Assembly (NCBI GenBank): GCA_964465355.1
Contig: CAYXJZ010000062.1
Span: 1-19,755 of the forward strand
Source: JAABTL01 sp964465355
GTDB lineage: Bacteria > Deinococcota > Deinococci > Deinococcales > Trueperaceae
Length of the DNA stretch: 19,755 bases
Reading direction: 5' to 3'
Shown here: positions 6,092 to 12,326 of the stretch, one piece after another
How positions within the stretch are numbered: position 1 is the first letter of the stretch
Layout of the letters: every line of letters starts with the position of its first letter
The notes under the pieces: model-generated
Seen by the model: the letters and a program-made list of their open reading frames with translations, nothing else
What the model was told of the DNA's origin: nothing
The model's database searches: none
Translations under genes and position numbers: made by a program

Positions 6092-6535
6092 ATGAAGTTC
6101 AAGACCACCCTATTCCTGTCGGGCAACAACACGGGCATCGTGGTCCCTCCGGAGGTGATCGAGGCCTTCGGCGCAGGCAAGAAGCCCCCAGTCCACATCG
6201 TCCTGAACGGTGTCTACGAGTACCGAAGCACGGTGGCCGTGATGGGCGGGGAGTACATGATCCCGTTCAGCTCCGACCACCGCAAGAAGTCGGGCCTCGA
6301 GGGCGGCGACAGCATCGAGGTCGATCTGACGCTGGACACCGCGCCGCGCGAGGTGGAGGTGCCACCGGCCTTGGCGGCCGCGCTGGCCGAGGATCCCGCC
6401 GCCAAAGAGGCCTTCGACAAGCTCAGCAACAGTAAGAAGAAGGTCCACACGCTCTCGGTCGAGTCCGCCAAGACAGACGAGACACGGGAGCGGCGGGTGG
6501 CGAAGGCGATCGAGTCGCTGAAGTCCGGTAGCTAA
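6092..6535 (+). CDS. DUF1905/YdeI (OmpD-associated-like) protein
   Basis: A 147-residue protein with two known parts. Residues about 1-75 (KFKTTLFLSGNNTGIVVPPEVIEAFGAGKKPPVHIVLNG...GGDSIEVDLTLDTAPREVEVP) form the DUF1905 beta-barrel. The remainder (PPALAAALAEDPAAKEAFDKLSNSKKKVHTLSVESAKTDETRERRVAKAIESLKSG) is the YdeI/OmdA helical tail, as in the bacteriocin-protection family. The biochemical function is unknown. It often sits with SRPBCC, VOC and ArsR genes, as it does here. The last five codons and stop are followed by a near-identical second copy of their sequence (tandem repeat at 6520-6551). Confidence 0.85.
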   Translation: MKFKTTLFLSGNNTGIVVPPEVIEAFGAGKKPPVHIVLNGVYEYRSTVAVMGGEYMIPFSSDHRKKSGLEGGDSIEVDLTLDTAPREVEVPPALAAALAEDPAAKEAFDKLSNSKKKVHTLSVESAKTDETRERRVAKAIESLKSGS

Positions 6536-6551
6536 GAAGTCCGGTAGCTAA
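6520..6551 (+). repeat. Two tandem 16-bp copies at the end of the DUF1905 gene
   Basis: GAAGTCCGGTAGCTAA occurs at 6520-6535 and again at 6536-6551. The first copy holds the last codons and TAA of the gene; the second lies after the stop, so the protein is unaffected. It is a recent-looking slippage duplication. Confidence 0.9.
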
Positions 6552-6563
6552 GGATGGCCGAGC

Positions 6564-6585
6564 CCAGCGCCGCAGCGACCGCTGG
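6564..6585. terminator. Possible hairpin between convergent genes
   Basis: CCAGCG (6564-6569) and CGCTGG (6580-6585) could form a 6-bp stem in the gap between the DUF1905 gene and the hydrolase gene. There is no T-run; weak support only. Confidence 0.25.
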
Positions 6586-6600
6586 CCCAAGAAAGCCTGC

Positions 6601-7470
6601 TCAGCCGTCCTCGAACACCTCGCACAACAGCTTCGCGAACGCCTTGGCATGCGACCCGTAACCCCCGTGATCTCCCGGGAACACCACCGGCTCACTCCCC
6701 AGCGCTTCCGCCAAGGCCACCGCAGTCCGGTTGGCCACCTCGCCAGCGGTTGCCTCCCCCACCCCGATCAGGACCCTGGGCCGCCCCGCGCGCAAGGCCT
6801 CGACATCGGGTCGGTACATCGAGAGCGCCAGCAGACCGTGCCCGAGGAAGTACGCCATGTTCCCCTCGATCCGCGCGAAGGCCTCCATCGCCTCAGGCGG
6901 CATGCCCTCCGGAGCCGAGTCACCATGCGGTCCGTCTTCCGGCGCCTCATCATGCTCGGCGTCCTCGGCCAAGCCGCTCATCTCCATGAACCTCTGCATC
7001 GCAGGGCCAACGCCATCACGGAGGTAGATCCCGTGGATCTCCCTCGCCTCGGCCAAAGGTCGTGAGGGATCGGGCAGCATCGTCAGGCACGGCGGCTCGT
7101 GGGCCACGAGCGCGCGCACCAGCTCGGGATGGCGGGCCGTCAGGTTGAGGCCGATCTGCGCCCCGCCGCTGTTGCCGAAGACGTAGGCCGGTCCGCCACC
7201 CAGCGCCTCGATCAGCAGCGCGGCGTCGTCGCCATGCACGTCCAGCTGTTGCTCAACTGGCTCAGCATCGAAGGTGCTGCGTGAGTTCCCACGCGGGTCG
7301 TAGGCCACGACGGTGTAGCTGCCTGACAGTTCCCCAGCGAGGCCGGTGAAGACGCCGGCGTCGGTAGGGCCGCCTGGGATCAGCAGCAGCGTTGGCCCAG
7401 AACCTCTGGCCTCGTAGTAGATGCTGGCGCCCGGCACCTTCAGGCTGGCGGATCTGACGTTCCTGTCCAT
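6601..7470 (-). CDS. Alpha/beta-hydrolase
   Basis: A 289-residue alpha/beta-hydrolase. The oxyanion loop IPGGPTDAG (31-39) is followed by VVAYDPRGNSRS and the nucleophile elbow FGNSGGAQ with Ser101. The catalytic histidine is in VFPGDHGGYGSHAKAF near the C-terminus; the acid is probably in the VLIGVGEATAGE strand region but is not obvious. A cap domain lies at about 130-215 and includes an acidic run (AEDAEHDEAPEDG). Relatives are esterases, lactonases or haloperoxidase-like enzymes. CAGGAG about 8 bases before the ATG is a good ribosome-binding site. The VOC gene ends 72 bases upstream on the same strand, so the two probably form an operon controlled by the divergent TetR. Confidence 0.88.
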   Translation of the reverse strand: MDRNVRSASLKVPGASIYYEARGSGPTLLLIPGGPTDAGVFTGLAGELSGSYTVVAYDPRGNSRSTFDAEPVEQQLDVHGDDAALLIEALGGGPAYVFGNSGGAQIGLNLTARHPELVRALVAHEPPCLTMLPDPSRPLAEAREIHGIYLRDGVGPAMQRFMEMSGLAEDAEHDEAPEDGPHGDSAPEGMPPEAMEAFARIEGNMAYFLGHGLLALSMYRPDVEALRAGRPRVLIGVGEATAGEVANRTAVALAEALGSEPVVFPGDHGGYGSHAKAFAKLLCEVFEDG

Positions 7471-7542
7471 GGTCTTGGCTCCTGACTCGTTGATGGTCGC
7501 TGAACACGAGGGTCGACACGCAGGCTGGGCAGCGAGGCTGGA

Positions 7543-7908
7543 TCAAGCCGTGCTGAGCACCATCCGGTTCCCTTCGCTGTCGCGGAACTCGGCAACGGTG
7601 CGCCCTGGGTCGTACTGCGCAGCCTGGGGCTCGGTGACGATCTCCACACCCTTCGCCCTGAGGGCCTCGACGACGCCGGCCACTTCGTCCTCCACCAGCA
7701 CCATGACGGGACCGGGCGAGGGCGTCTCGTCCGGGCGCCGCATGAAGTGCAGGGCGGTACGGGCACCGGGGAGCTTGAGCTCGATCCAGCGCCAACCGTC
7801 GGGACCCATCGCCACATCGGCAGCCACCTCGCAGCCGAAGTGCTCGATGTAGAAGGCCTTGGCGCGGTCCTGGTCGAAGACGGCAAGTTCGGCGAACTGG
7901 ATGTACAT
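7543..7908 (-). CDS. VOC family protein (glyoxalase/PhnB-like)
   Basis: A 121-residue VOC protein: MYIQFAELAVFDQDRAKAFYIEHFG opens the first half, DGWRWIELKLPG follows, and VMVLVEDEVAGVVEALRAKGVEIVTEPQ plus TVAEFRDSEGNRMVLSTA close the second. E74-type and C-terminal acidic positions suit a metal site, but the reaction is unknown. The start at 7908 has a strong Shine-Dalgarno (AGGAGG, 8 bases upstream); the frame extends to 7950 but without such a site. It is the first gene of a likely two-gene operon with the alpha/beta-hydrolase, divergent from the TetR gene, with two operator-like repeats in the 139-base gap. Confidence 0.88.
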   Translation of the reverse strand: MYIQFAELAVFDQDRAKAFYIEHFGCEVAADVAMGPDGWRWIELKLPGARTALHFMRRPDETPSPGPVMVLVEDEVAGVVEALRAKGVEIVTEPQAAQYDPGRTVAEFRDSEGNRMVLSTA

Positions 7909-7973
7909 GGTGCTCTCCTCCTTGGCTGAGCCAGGTCGGCCTCGTGACACAGGCAGACGCAGGCAGACACTGA

Positions 7974-7990
7974 ACTAGACTGTCCAGTAC
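7974..7990. promoter_or_regulatory. TetR operator copy 1
   Basis: ACTAGACTGTCCAGTAC, a 17-bp sequence repeated exactly at 8005-8021. It is an imperfect palindrome (TACT.GAC..GTC.AGTA type), as TetR dimers recognise, and is placed to act on the VOC-hydrolase side. Confidence 0.7.
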
Positions 7991-7995
7991 TATTC

Positions 7996-8024
7996 TTGCC
8001 GAATACTAGACTGTCCAGTACCCT
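7996..8024 (+). promoter_or_regulatory. tetR promoter (TTGCCG-N17-TACCCT)
   Basis: TTGCCG (7996-8001) and TACCCT (8019-8024) are exactly 17 bases apart. Operator copy 2 fills the spacer and touches the -10, so TetR autorepression is expected. Confidence 0.6.
8005..8021. promoter_or_regulatory. TetR operator copy 2
   Basis: Exact second copy of ACTAGACTGTCCAGTAC, 31 bp (about three helical turns) from copy 1, lying between the -35 and -10 of the tetR promoter. Confidence 0.7.
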
Positions 8025-8047
8025 AGCGTCAACGGGATCGAGGACCC

Positions 8048-8704
8048 TTGAGCAGATCGGCGCCACCCACTGGATCAACGCCACCAACCACCGGCCGCTC
8101 CGAACGGAAGCGCGCCGCCATCCTGGACGCCGCCACCGAGGTCTTCCTCAGGGACGGCTACCTCGGCGCCAGCATGGACGAGATCGCCGCCCGTTCAGCC
8201 GTCTCGAAGCAGACCGTCTACAAGCACTTCGTCAGCAAGGAGGCGCTGTTCGTCGAGATCGTGAGCAGCATGACCACCGCTGCCGGCGACGAAGTGCACG
8301 ACCAGATGCCCAGCTTGGGTGACGACGAGGACGTCGCCGCCTACCTGCGCAGCTACGCCGAGCGCCAGCTCCTGATCGTGTTGACGCCGCGCATCATGCA
8401 GCTGCGCCGCCTGGTCATCGGTGAGGTGGGACGCTTCCCCGAGCTGGCCAGGGTGCTCTACGAACGCGGCCCCAAGCGCGCCATGGCCACACTGGAGAAG
8501 GTGCTAGGCGAGCTGGCTGACCGCGGCCTGCTCGGCTTCGACGATCCCGCCGTCGCCGCCGCCCAGTTCAACTGGCTGGTCATGGCAGAAGCACTGAACC
8601 AGGCCATGCTGCTGGGTGACGAGGCCATCCCCAGCGAGGATGCGCTGCGCAGACAGGCGGCTGAGGGGGTGGCCGTGTTCCTGGCGGCTTACGGCAGGCG
8701 TTGA
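8048..8704 (+). CDS. TetR/AcrR-family transcriptional repressor
   Basis: A 218-residue TetR regulator. The N-terminal HTH is complete (RAAILDAATEVFLRDGYLGASMDEIAARSAVSKQTVYKHFVSKEALF, about residues 20-65). The C-terminal half (RQLLIVLTPRIMQLRRLVIGEVGRFPELARVLYERGP) resembles the AefR/TetR_C_7 ligand domain. The start is TTG at 8048: an in-frame TAG lies at 8024-8026, no ATG precedes the HTH, and GAGGA sits just upstream. It should repress itself and the divergent VOC-hydrolase genes via the two 17-bp repeats. Its 3' end overlaps the convergent DUF3817 gene by 16 bases. Confidence 0.92.
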   Translation: MSRSAPPTGSTPPTTGRSERKRAAILDAATEVFLRDGYLGASMDEIAARSAVSKQTVYKHFVSKEALFVEIVSSMTTAAGDEVHDQMPSLGDDEDVAAYLRSYAERQLLIVLTPRIMQLRRLVIGEVGRFPELARVLYERGPKRAMATLEKVLGELADRGLLGFDDPAVAAAQFNWLVMAEALNQAMLLGDEAIPSEDALRRQAAEGVAVFLAAYGRR

Positions 8705-9045
8705 CCGGCCGGCTCCAGGTACTTCCCCGCCCGATCCGCCCAGGCATCGAACATCACCGTGGCGAATGGTGGCACGGTGGCGGCCAGCGCTAGGCCCAGT
8801 GTGGGCCATCCCCAACGCAGGCGCAGGGCCACGACGACGGCCAAGACCACGTAGATCATGACAAGGGCGCCGTGGATCATGCCGAAGATGGAAACCAGCT
8901 CGGTCCCCAGCGCCGCTTGCGCGGTCAGCACGTACTTGAGCAGCATCCCGAGCAGCAGGCCGGCCCAGGAGAAGGCCTCGAGGATGGCGACAAGGCGGAA
9001 GGCGGGAACGGCGCGAGCGAAGACGCGATGCGAGGCGAGGATCAT
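8689..9045 (-). CDS. DUF3817-family membrane protein
   Basis: A 118-residue integral membrane protein with three hydrophobic segments (about 13-38 with FRLVAILEAFSWAGLLLGMLLKY, 50-72 with IFGMIHGALVMIYVVLAVVVAL, 78-100 with PTLGLALAATVPPFATVMFDAW). The FRLVAILEAFSWAGLLLGM and GMIHG motifs are the signature of DUF3817 (YdzA-like) proteins, whose role is unknown. Its ATG overlaps the TGA of the upstream ArsR gene as ATGA (9042-9045), so the two are co-translated and the membrane protein falls under that regulator. Confidence 0.88.
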   Translation of the reverse strand: MILASHRVFARAVPAFRLVAILEAFSWAGLLLGMLLKYVLTAQAALGTELVSIFGMIHGALVMIYVVLAVVVALRLRWGWPTLGLALAATVPPFATVMFDAWADRAGKYLEPAGQRLP

Positions 9046-9383
9046 GCGCCCAGGCTATCCGGCGGCACGGTCCTGTGTTCGAGGCGGTCGAGCATGGCCA
9101 CGGCGAAGGCGGCGTATGGCCCGATCCAGCGTTCGTGCATCGCGTGGATCGGCAAGGCGTCCAGATGGTTCCAGCGCTCGCGACCACGCCGCTCGACCAC
9201 GACCAGCCCCGCCTCCTCGAGCACCTTCAAGTGCTGCATGACGGTGCAGCGGTCGAGGTCTGGGAAGAGATCGCACAGCATGCCCGTGGTGCGCGACTCG
9301 ACCTTCAGTTGGTCGAGGATGCTCCGCCTCGTCCGGTGCCCAAGGGCCTTGAACAGCGCGTCAGCTTCCTCCTCGGTTGACAT
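9042..9383 (-). CDS. ArsR-family HTH transcriptional regulator
   Basis: A 113-residue winged-helix protein: EEADALFKALGHRTRRSILDQLKVESRTTGMLCDLFPDLDRCTVMQHLKVLEEAGLVVVERRGRERWNHLDALPI. The tail HERWIGPYAAFAVAMLDRLE is typical of the class paired with SRPBCC genes. It has two cysteines (CDLF and DRCT) but no obvious metal site. The start is the ATG at 9383 (MSTEEE); an extended frame to 9410 would run through the operator. It is the first gene of an operon with the DUF3817 membrane protein and divergent from an SRPBCC gene at 9434. The palindrome at 9382-9401 covers its start codon and the opposing promoter. Confidence 0.9.
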   Translation of the reverse strand: MSTEEEADALFKALGHRTRRSILDQLKVESRTTGMLCDLFPDLDRCTVMQHLKVLEEAGLVVVERRGRERWNHLDALPIHAMHERWIGPYAAFAVAMLDRLEHRTVPPDSLGA

Positions 9384-9406
9384 GTTATGTTCTTGTAACA
9401 TATCGT
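9377..9406 (+). promoter_or_regulatory. Promoter of the second SRPBCC gene (TTGACA-N18-TATCGT)
   Basis: Perfect -35 TTGACA (9377-9382) and TATCGT (9401-9406) separated by 18 bases. The ArsR-type palindrome occupies the spacer. Confidence 0.65.
9382..9401. promoter_or_regulatory. Palindromic operator in the ArsR/SRPBCC divergent region
   Basis: ATGTTA (9382-9387), 8 bases, TAACAT (9396-9401), an exact inverted repeat with a nested TGTT-N5-AACA. It overlaps the ArsR start codon and the SRPBCC promoter spacer, so one bound dimer would control both directions. Confidence 0.65.
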
Positions 9407-9433
9407 GCACCGCATCGACAAGGGAGGCAAGAC

Positions 9434-9901
9434 ATGGAACCGAAGTTCACGGTCAGCGGTCGGATCTCCAGGCCCGTCAGCGAGGTGTTCGAGGCGGTCG
9501 TCAACCCAGGCCATCTCTCCGAGTTCTTCACCACAGGCGGGGCCAAGGGCCGGCTCGAGACAGGTGCCACGGTGACATGGGACTTCCACGACTACCCCGG
9601 CGCCTTCCCCGTCCAGGTGGTCCTGGTGGAGCAGGACCAACGCATCGTCCTGCGTTGGGACGCGGCAGGCGACACCGCCGAGCCGGACGCCTCTGGCAGG
9701 CGCATGACCACCGTGACGATGACCTTCGCACCGCTGGATGACGACCGCACGCTGGTGCGCATCTCGGAGGAGGGTTGGTTGGAGACGCCGGAGGGGCTGG
9801 CCGCCTCCTACGGCAACTGCGAGGGCTGGACCGGCATGCTCTGCGCCATGAAGGTGTGGCTGGAACACGGCCTCAACCTGCGTGAAGGCTTCTACAAGTA
9901 A
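9434..9901 (+). CDS. SRPBCC (AHSA1-like) ligand-binding protein
   Basis: A 155-residue Bet v 1-like protein: KFTVSGRISRPVSEVFEAVVNPGHLSEFFTTGGAKGRLETGATVTWDFHDYPG, then QRIVLRWDAAGD, VTMTFAPLDDDRTLVRISEEGW and the closing helix NCEGWTGMLCAMKVWLEHGLNL. It is related to the SRPBCC protein at 4968 but clearly divergent in sequence. GGGAGG precedes the ATG at 9434. It is divergent from its ArsR partner rather than downstream of it. The last 10 bases overlap the end of the convergent DUF4180 gene. Confidence 0.9.
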   Translation: MEPKFTVSGRISRPVSEVFEAVVNPGHLSEFFTTGGAKGRLETGATVTWDFHDYPGAFPVQVVLVEQDQRIVLRWDAAGDTAEPDASGRRMTTVTMTFAPLDDDRTLVRISEEGWLETPEGLAASYGNCEGWTGMLCAMKVWLEHGLNLREGFYK

Positions 9902-10290
9902 GCAGCCTGCAGCCTGCGCTCCAGCTCGGCCAGGTCGGCGACGAACACGGTCCGTCCCCTTCGGTTCGACTCGAAGACGAAGTCGCGCAAGGCCTTGCTG
10001 GCCTCTGTTTGCACGGAGATGTCACCGACCACGGCCAGCCCCATCCCCAGGTTCGTGACCTTCTGGGTGATCTCGCCTGCCAAGCCCGTGCTGAGGTCGA
10101 AGAAGTCGGCAGCGAGGCCGGTCGCGTTCAGCGCCACCCAGCTGGCATCGGCGCCCATGGCGTCGCCCAGCACGTCGTTGACCTGCCTAGGCTCCATGAT
10201 CACGGGCCCATCCTCGGGCTGCACCCACACCCGCTGGTCGGCGATGAGCTGCAGCGGGCTGCCGTCCTGGTTCAGGTCTCCATCTGGCAT
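9892..10290 (-). CDS. DUF4180 family protein
   Basis: A 132-residue protein with the family signature AADFFDLSTGLAGEITQKVTNLGMGLAVVGDIS followed by SKALRDFVFESNRRGRTVFVADLAELERRL. Family members resemble STAS/SpoIIAA-like folds, but no function is known. The start at 10290 has GGAG 5 bases upstream; TAGCCT at 10313-10318 (minus strand) is a candidate -10 giving a short leader. Convergent with the SRPBCC gene, sharing 10 bases, and divergent from the esterase gene. Confidence 0.85.
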   Translation of the reverse strand: MPDGDLNQDGSPLQLIADQRVWVQPEDGPVIMEPRQVNDVLGDAMGADASWVALNATGLAADFFDLSTGLAGEITQKVTNLGMGLAVVGDISVQTEASKALRDFVFESNRRGRTVFVADLAELERRLQAAYL

Positions 10291-10380
10291 AGGGCTCCAT
10301 CCATCATGGGGCCGAGGCTAGCACTTCCCTGCTCCAGCCCGGAAAGCCGAGGCTTCAGCCCAAGGCAGCGCTACGCCCGC

Positions 10381-10386
10381 TAACGT
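10381..10386 (+). promoter_or_regulatory. -10 hexamer TAACGT, leaderless promoter of the esterase gene
   Basis: TAACGT ends 6 bases before the ATG at 10393; no Shine-Dalgarno fits and no clear -35 is visible. Confidence 0.45.
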
Positions 10387-10392
10387 GGAGCC

Positions 10393-11052
10393 ATGCCCCA
10401 GACCGAGCACCGCTTCAACACCACCCTCGAGCTGCCCGTCTCCCTGCCCTACCTGCTGCACCTGCCGGATGGTCACGAGCAGCGCAGCGACTGGCCGCTG
10501 GTGGTGTTCCTGCACGGCTCGGGCGAGCGCGGTGACGACCTCGGTCTGCTCCGCGGGCAAGGCCTGCCGCGCTCGCTCGACGAAGGCCTCTCGCTCCCGG
10601 CCGTCGTGCTCTCGCCCCAGTGCCCCAAGGAGCATGTGTGGCCGCAGCACTTCCCCGCCATCATGGCGCTGATCGACCGGACGATCGCCGAGCAAGGCGT
10701 CGATCCCGACCGGGTGGTGCTCACCGGTCTCAGCCTCGGCGGCGCGGGCAGCTGCCACCTGGCCGCCACCTACCCCGATCGCTTCGCCGCCCTTGCCCCC
10801 ATCTGCGGTCCTTGGACCTGGTTCTACGTCACACCCGCCTCTGCCCTGCTGCCGCTGTGGGCCTTCCATGGCGACGCCGACCCGGTGGTGGCGGTGGAGG
10901 ACTCCCGCCGGCTGGTGGCCGCTGTGCGAGAACTCAACGGTCGCGCCCGCCTCACCGAGTACCCCGGTGTTGGTCACGATGCCTGGTCGCAGGCCTACGC
11001 CGATCCCGAGCTGCAGGCATGGCTGGTCTCGCAGCAGCGCACTCAGCCCTAG
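10393..11052 (+). CDS. Serine esterase/peptidase-like alpha/beta-hydrolase
   Basis: A 219-residue alpha/beta-hydrolase of the phospholipase/carboxylesterase or predicted-peptidase (PHB-depolymerase-like) group. PLVVFLHGSGERGDDL (35-50) carries the oxyanion HGSGERG motif, the nucleophile is Ser114 in TGLSLGGAGS, the acid is Asp163 in FHGDADPVV and the base is His195 in PGVGHDAW, so the triad is complete. Two tryptophan-rich loops (HVWPQHF, PWTWFY) probably shape the substrate cleft. No signal peptide is seen, so it is likely cytoplasmic. It is followed after 52 bases by an exported DUF1176 protein with its own promoter. Confidence 0.88.
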   Translation: MPQTEHRFNTTLELPVSLPYLLHLPDGHEQRSDWPLVVFLHGSGERGDDLGLLRGQGLPRSLDEGLSLPAVVLSPQCPKEHVWPQHFPAIMALIDRTIAEQGVDPDRVVLTGLSLGGAGSCHLAATYPDRFAALAPICGPWTWFYVTPASALLPLWAFHGDADPVVAVEDSRRLVAAVRELNGRARLTEYPGVGHDAWSQAYADPELQAWLVSQQRTQP

Positions 11053-11092
11053 GTCGCCCTCCCGTCCTGGACGCGTCCTCATCCGCGGTGCT

Positions 11093-11098
11093 TAGGCT
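11093..11098 (+). promoter_or_regulatory. -10 hexamer TAGGCT, leaderless promoter of the first DUF1176 gene
   Basis: TAGGCT ends 6 bases before the ATG at 11105. There is no ribosome-binding site between them. Confidence 0.45.
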
Positions 11099-11104
11099 GG
11101 CGCC

Positions 11105-12154
11105 ATGCTCCGTTTCGTCCTGATCAGCCTGCTCGTGCTGACGGCGGCCTGGGCCGGCGCGCAGGAGCCCTACCTCGACGACCGCTCCACCCCTGAGTCG
11201 TTGCTGCGCTCCCTCTACAACGCCATCAACCGCGCCGAGTACGCACGTGCCTACAGCTACTTCTCGCCGTCACCTGCCAGCGACCTGGAGAGCTATGCCC
11301 ACGGCTACCAGGACACCGAGCGGGTCGACCTGCTCGTCGGCACGCCGCTGGCCGAGGGTGCGGCAGGCAGCGTCTACTATCAGCTCCCCATCGTCATCCA
11401 CGCCTTCATGGCCGACGGTGGCGAACAGGTCTTCGCCGGCTGCTACACCCTGCGCCTGGCCAACCCGGCCATCCAGGCCGCCGACTACAGGCCCATGCAC
11501 ATCGTGGGCGGCAGCTTGAGCCTGGTCGGCGACGGCCCGCCATCCCAGCCCCTGGAGACGGCCCTGCCCGACGACTGCGGCGACGGACAGGAACTGCCGC
11601 CGCAGGACACGGACCTGGCCAAGGCCAGCGCCTTGTTCGCCGCCACCAGGCCTGATGTCTGCGACCTGACGCCCTTCGGCGCGAACGCCGACGACCAGGT
11701 CCCACAGAGCTACGACCTGACCTACCCGTCCAGCGACGGCGGCGAAGAAGGCGCCGAGACGACGGCCCGGCTCTTCAGGTTCCTGTGCTGGCGCGGCGCC
11801 TACAACGAGGGCCACGTCTACGTCCTGGCCACGGACGACGGCAGCGTCTCGCTGCTCCACTTCGCCGTGCCGGAGTTCGAGGTCAGTTACGTGGACGATG
11901 ACTTCGGCAGCGAGGTGGCCTCGCTGACCGTCACCGGTTTCGGCACCAGGGTCCATCTGGTGAACTCCATCTTCGATCCCGACAGCCAGACCGTCGACGA
12001 GTTCGCCAAGTGGCGCGGCCTCGGCGACGCCTTCAACGCAGCCGTGTGGGTCTTCGACCAGGGTCGCTTCCGCCTGGTCAACTACGTGGTGGACGCCTCG
12101 TACGACGGGGAAAGCAATCCGGTGGTCCTGCTCGACTACGAGGCGCTGCACTAA
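11105..12154 (+). CDS. Exported DUF1176-domain protein, copy 1
   Basis: A 349-residue exported protein. Signal peptide residues 1-19 end in AGA|Q. Residues about 25-160 (TPESLLRSLYNAINRAEYARAYSYF, then AEGAAGSVYYQLPIVIHAFM and FAGCYTLRLANPAIQ) look like an NTF2-like domain. The rest matches DUF1176, with the core LFRFLCWRGAYNEGHVYVLATDDG (223-246) and EVASLTVTGFGTRVHLVN. Cysteines 113, 158, 186 and 228 are all conserved in the paralogue at 13622, suggesting two disulfides outside the cytoplasm. Function is unknown. Its first five codons are identical at DNA level to those of the paralogue, and the two copies flank an M24-family gene. A strong GGAGGG and a nine-codon frame follow the stop. Confidence 0.82.
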   Translation: MLRFVLISLLVLTAAWAGAQEPYLDDRSTPESLLRSLYNAINRAEYARAYSYFSPSPASDLESYAHGYQDTERVDLLVGTPLAEGAAGSVYYQLPIVIHAFMADGGEQVFAGCYTLRLANPAIQAADYRPMHIVGGSLSLVGDGPPSQPLETALPDDCGDGQELPPQDTDLAKASALFAATRPDVCDLTPFGANADDQVPQSYDLTYPSSDGGEEGAETTARLFRFLCWRGAYNEGHVYVLATDDGSVSLLHFAVPEFEVSYVDDDFGSEVASLTVTGFGTRVHLVNSIFDPDSQTVDEFAKWRGLGDAFNAAVWVFDQGRFRLVNYVVDASYDGESNPVVLLDYEALH

Positions 12155-12163
12155 GGAGGGCCG

Positions 12164-12193
12164 ATGTGTCCTTCGATCGGGCGCCGGGCGTGA
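12164..12193 (+). other. Nine-codon open frame behind a strong Shine-Dalgarno
   Basis: GGAGGG directly after the DUF1176 stop lies 3 bases before ATG TGT CCT TCG ATC GGG CGC CGG GCG TGA, encoding MCPSIGRRA. It could be a leader peptide or a chance frame; there is no homology or attenuator to support it. Confidence 0.2.
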
Positions 12194-12224
12194 GTCGGAT
12201 GCGAACACGGGCAGGTGGCACCAT

Positions 12225-12237
12225 ACTGTCAGACAGT
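12225..12237. promoter_or_regulatory. Perfect 13-bp palindrome upstream of the M24 gene
   Basis: ACTGTC-A-GACAGT lies 58 bases upstream of the candidate -10 TATCCT (12295-12300). Its position suits an upstream regulator site; the regulator is unknown. Confidence 0.4.
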
Positions 12238-12294
12238 GCGCAGCCATGGTGCACCTGGCCGAAGCCAACCGGTCATAGGCACGATCCTCCCGCG

Positions 12295-12300
12295 TATCCT
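12295..12300 (+). promoter_or_regulatory. Candidate -10 (TATCCT) of the M24 gene
   Basis: TATCCT lies 26 bases before the ATG at 12327. Here there is a leader with GGAGG 4 bases before the start, unlike the leaderless neighbours. Confidence 0.4.
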
Positions 12301-12326
12301 GGGGCATCGACCCACCCGGAGGTGCC

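Noticed and set aside
5224..6198. 324-codon minus-strand frame opposite the SRPBCC and GyrI-like genes
   Set aside because: Both genes below it are well supported on the plus strand, and the frame has no domain or promoter.
7974..8021. CRISPR or attachment-site repeat
   Set aside because: Only two copies, 31 bp apart, palindromic and inside a promoter next to tetR; operators explain them better.
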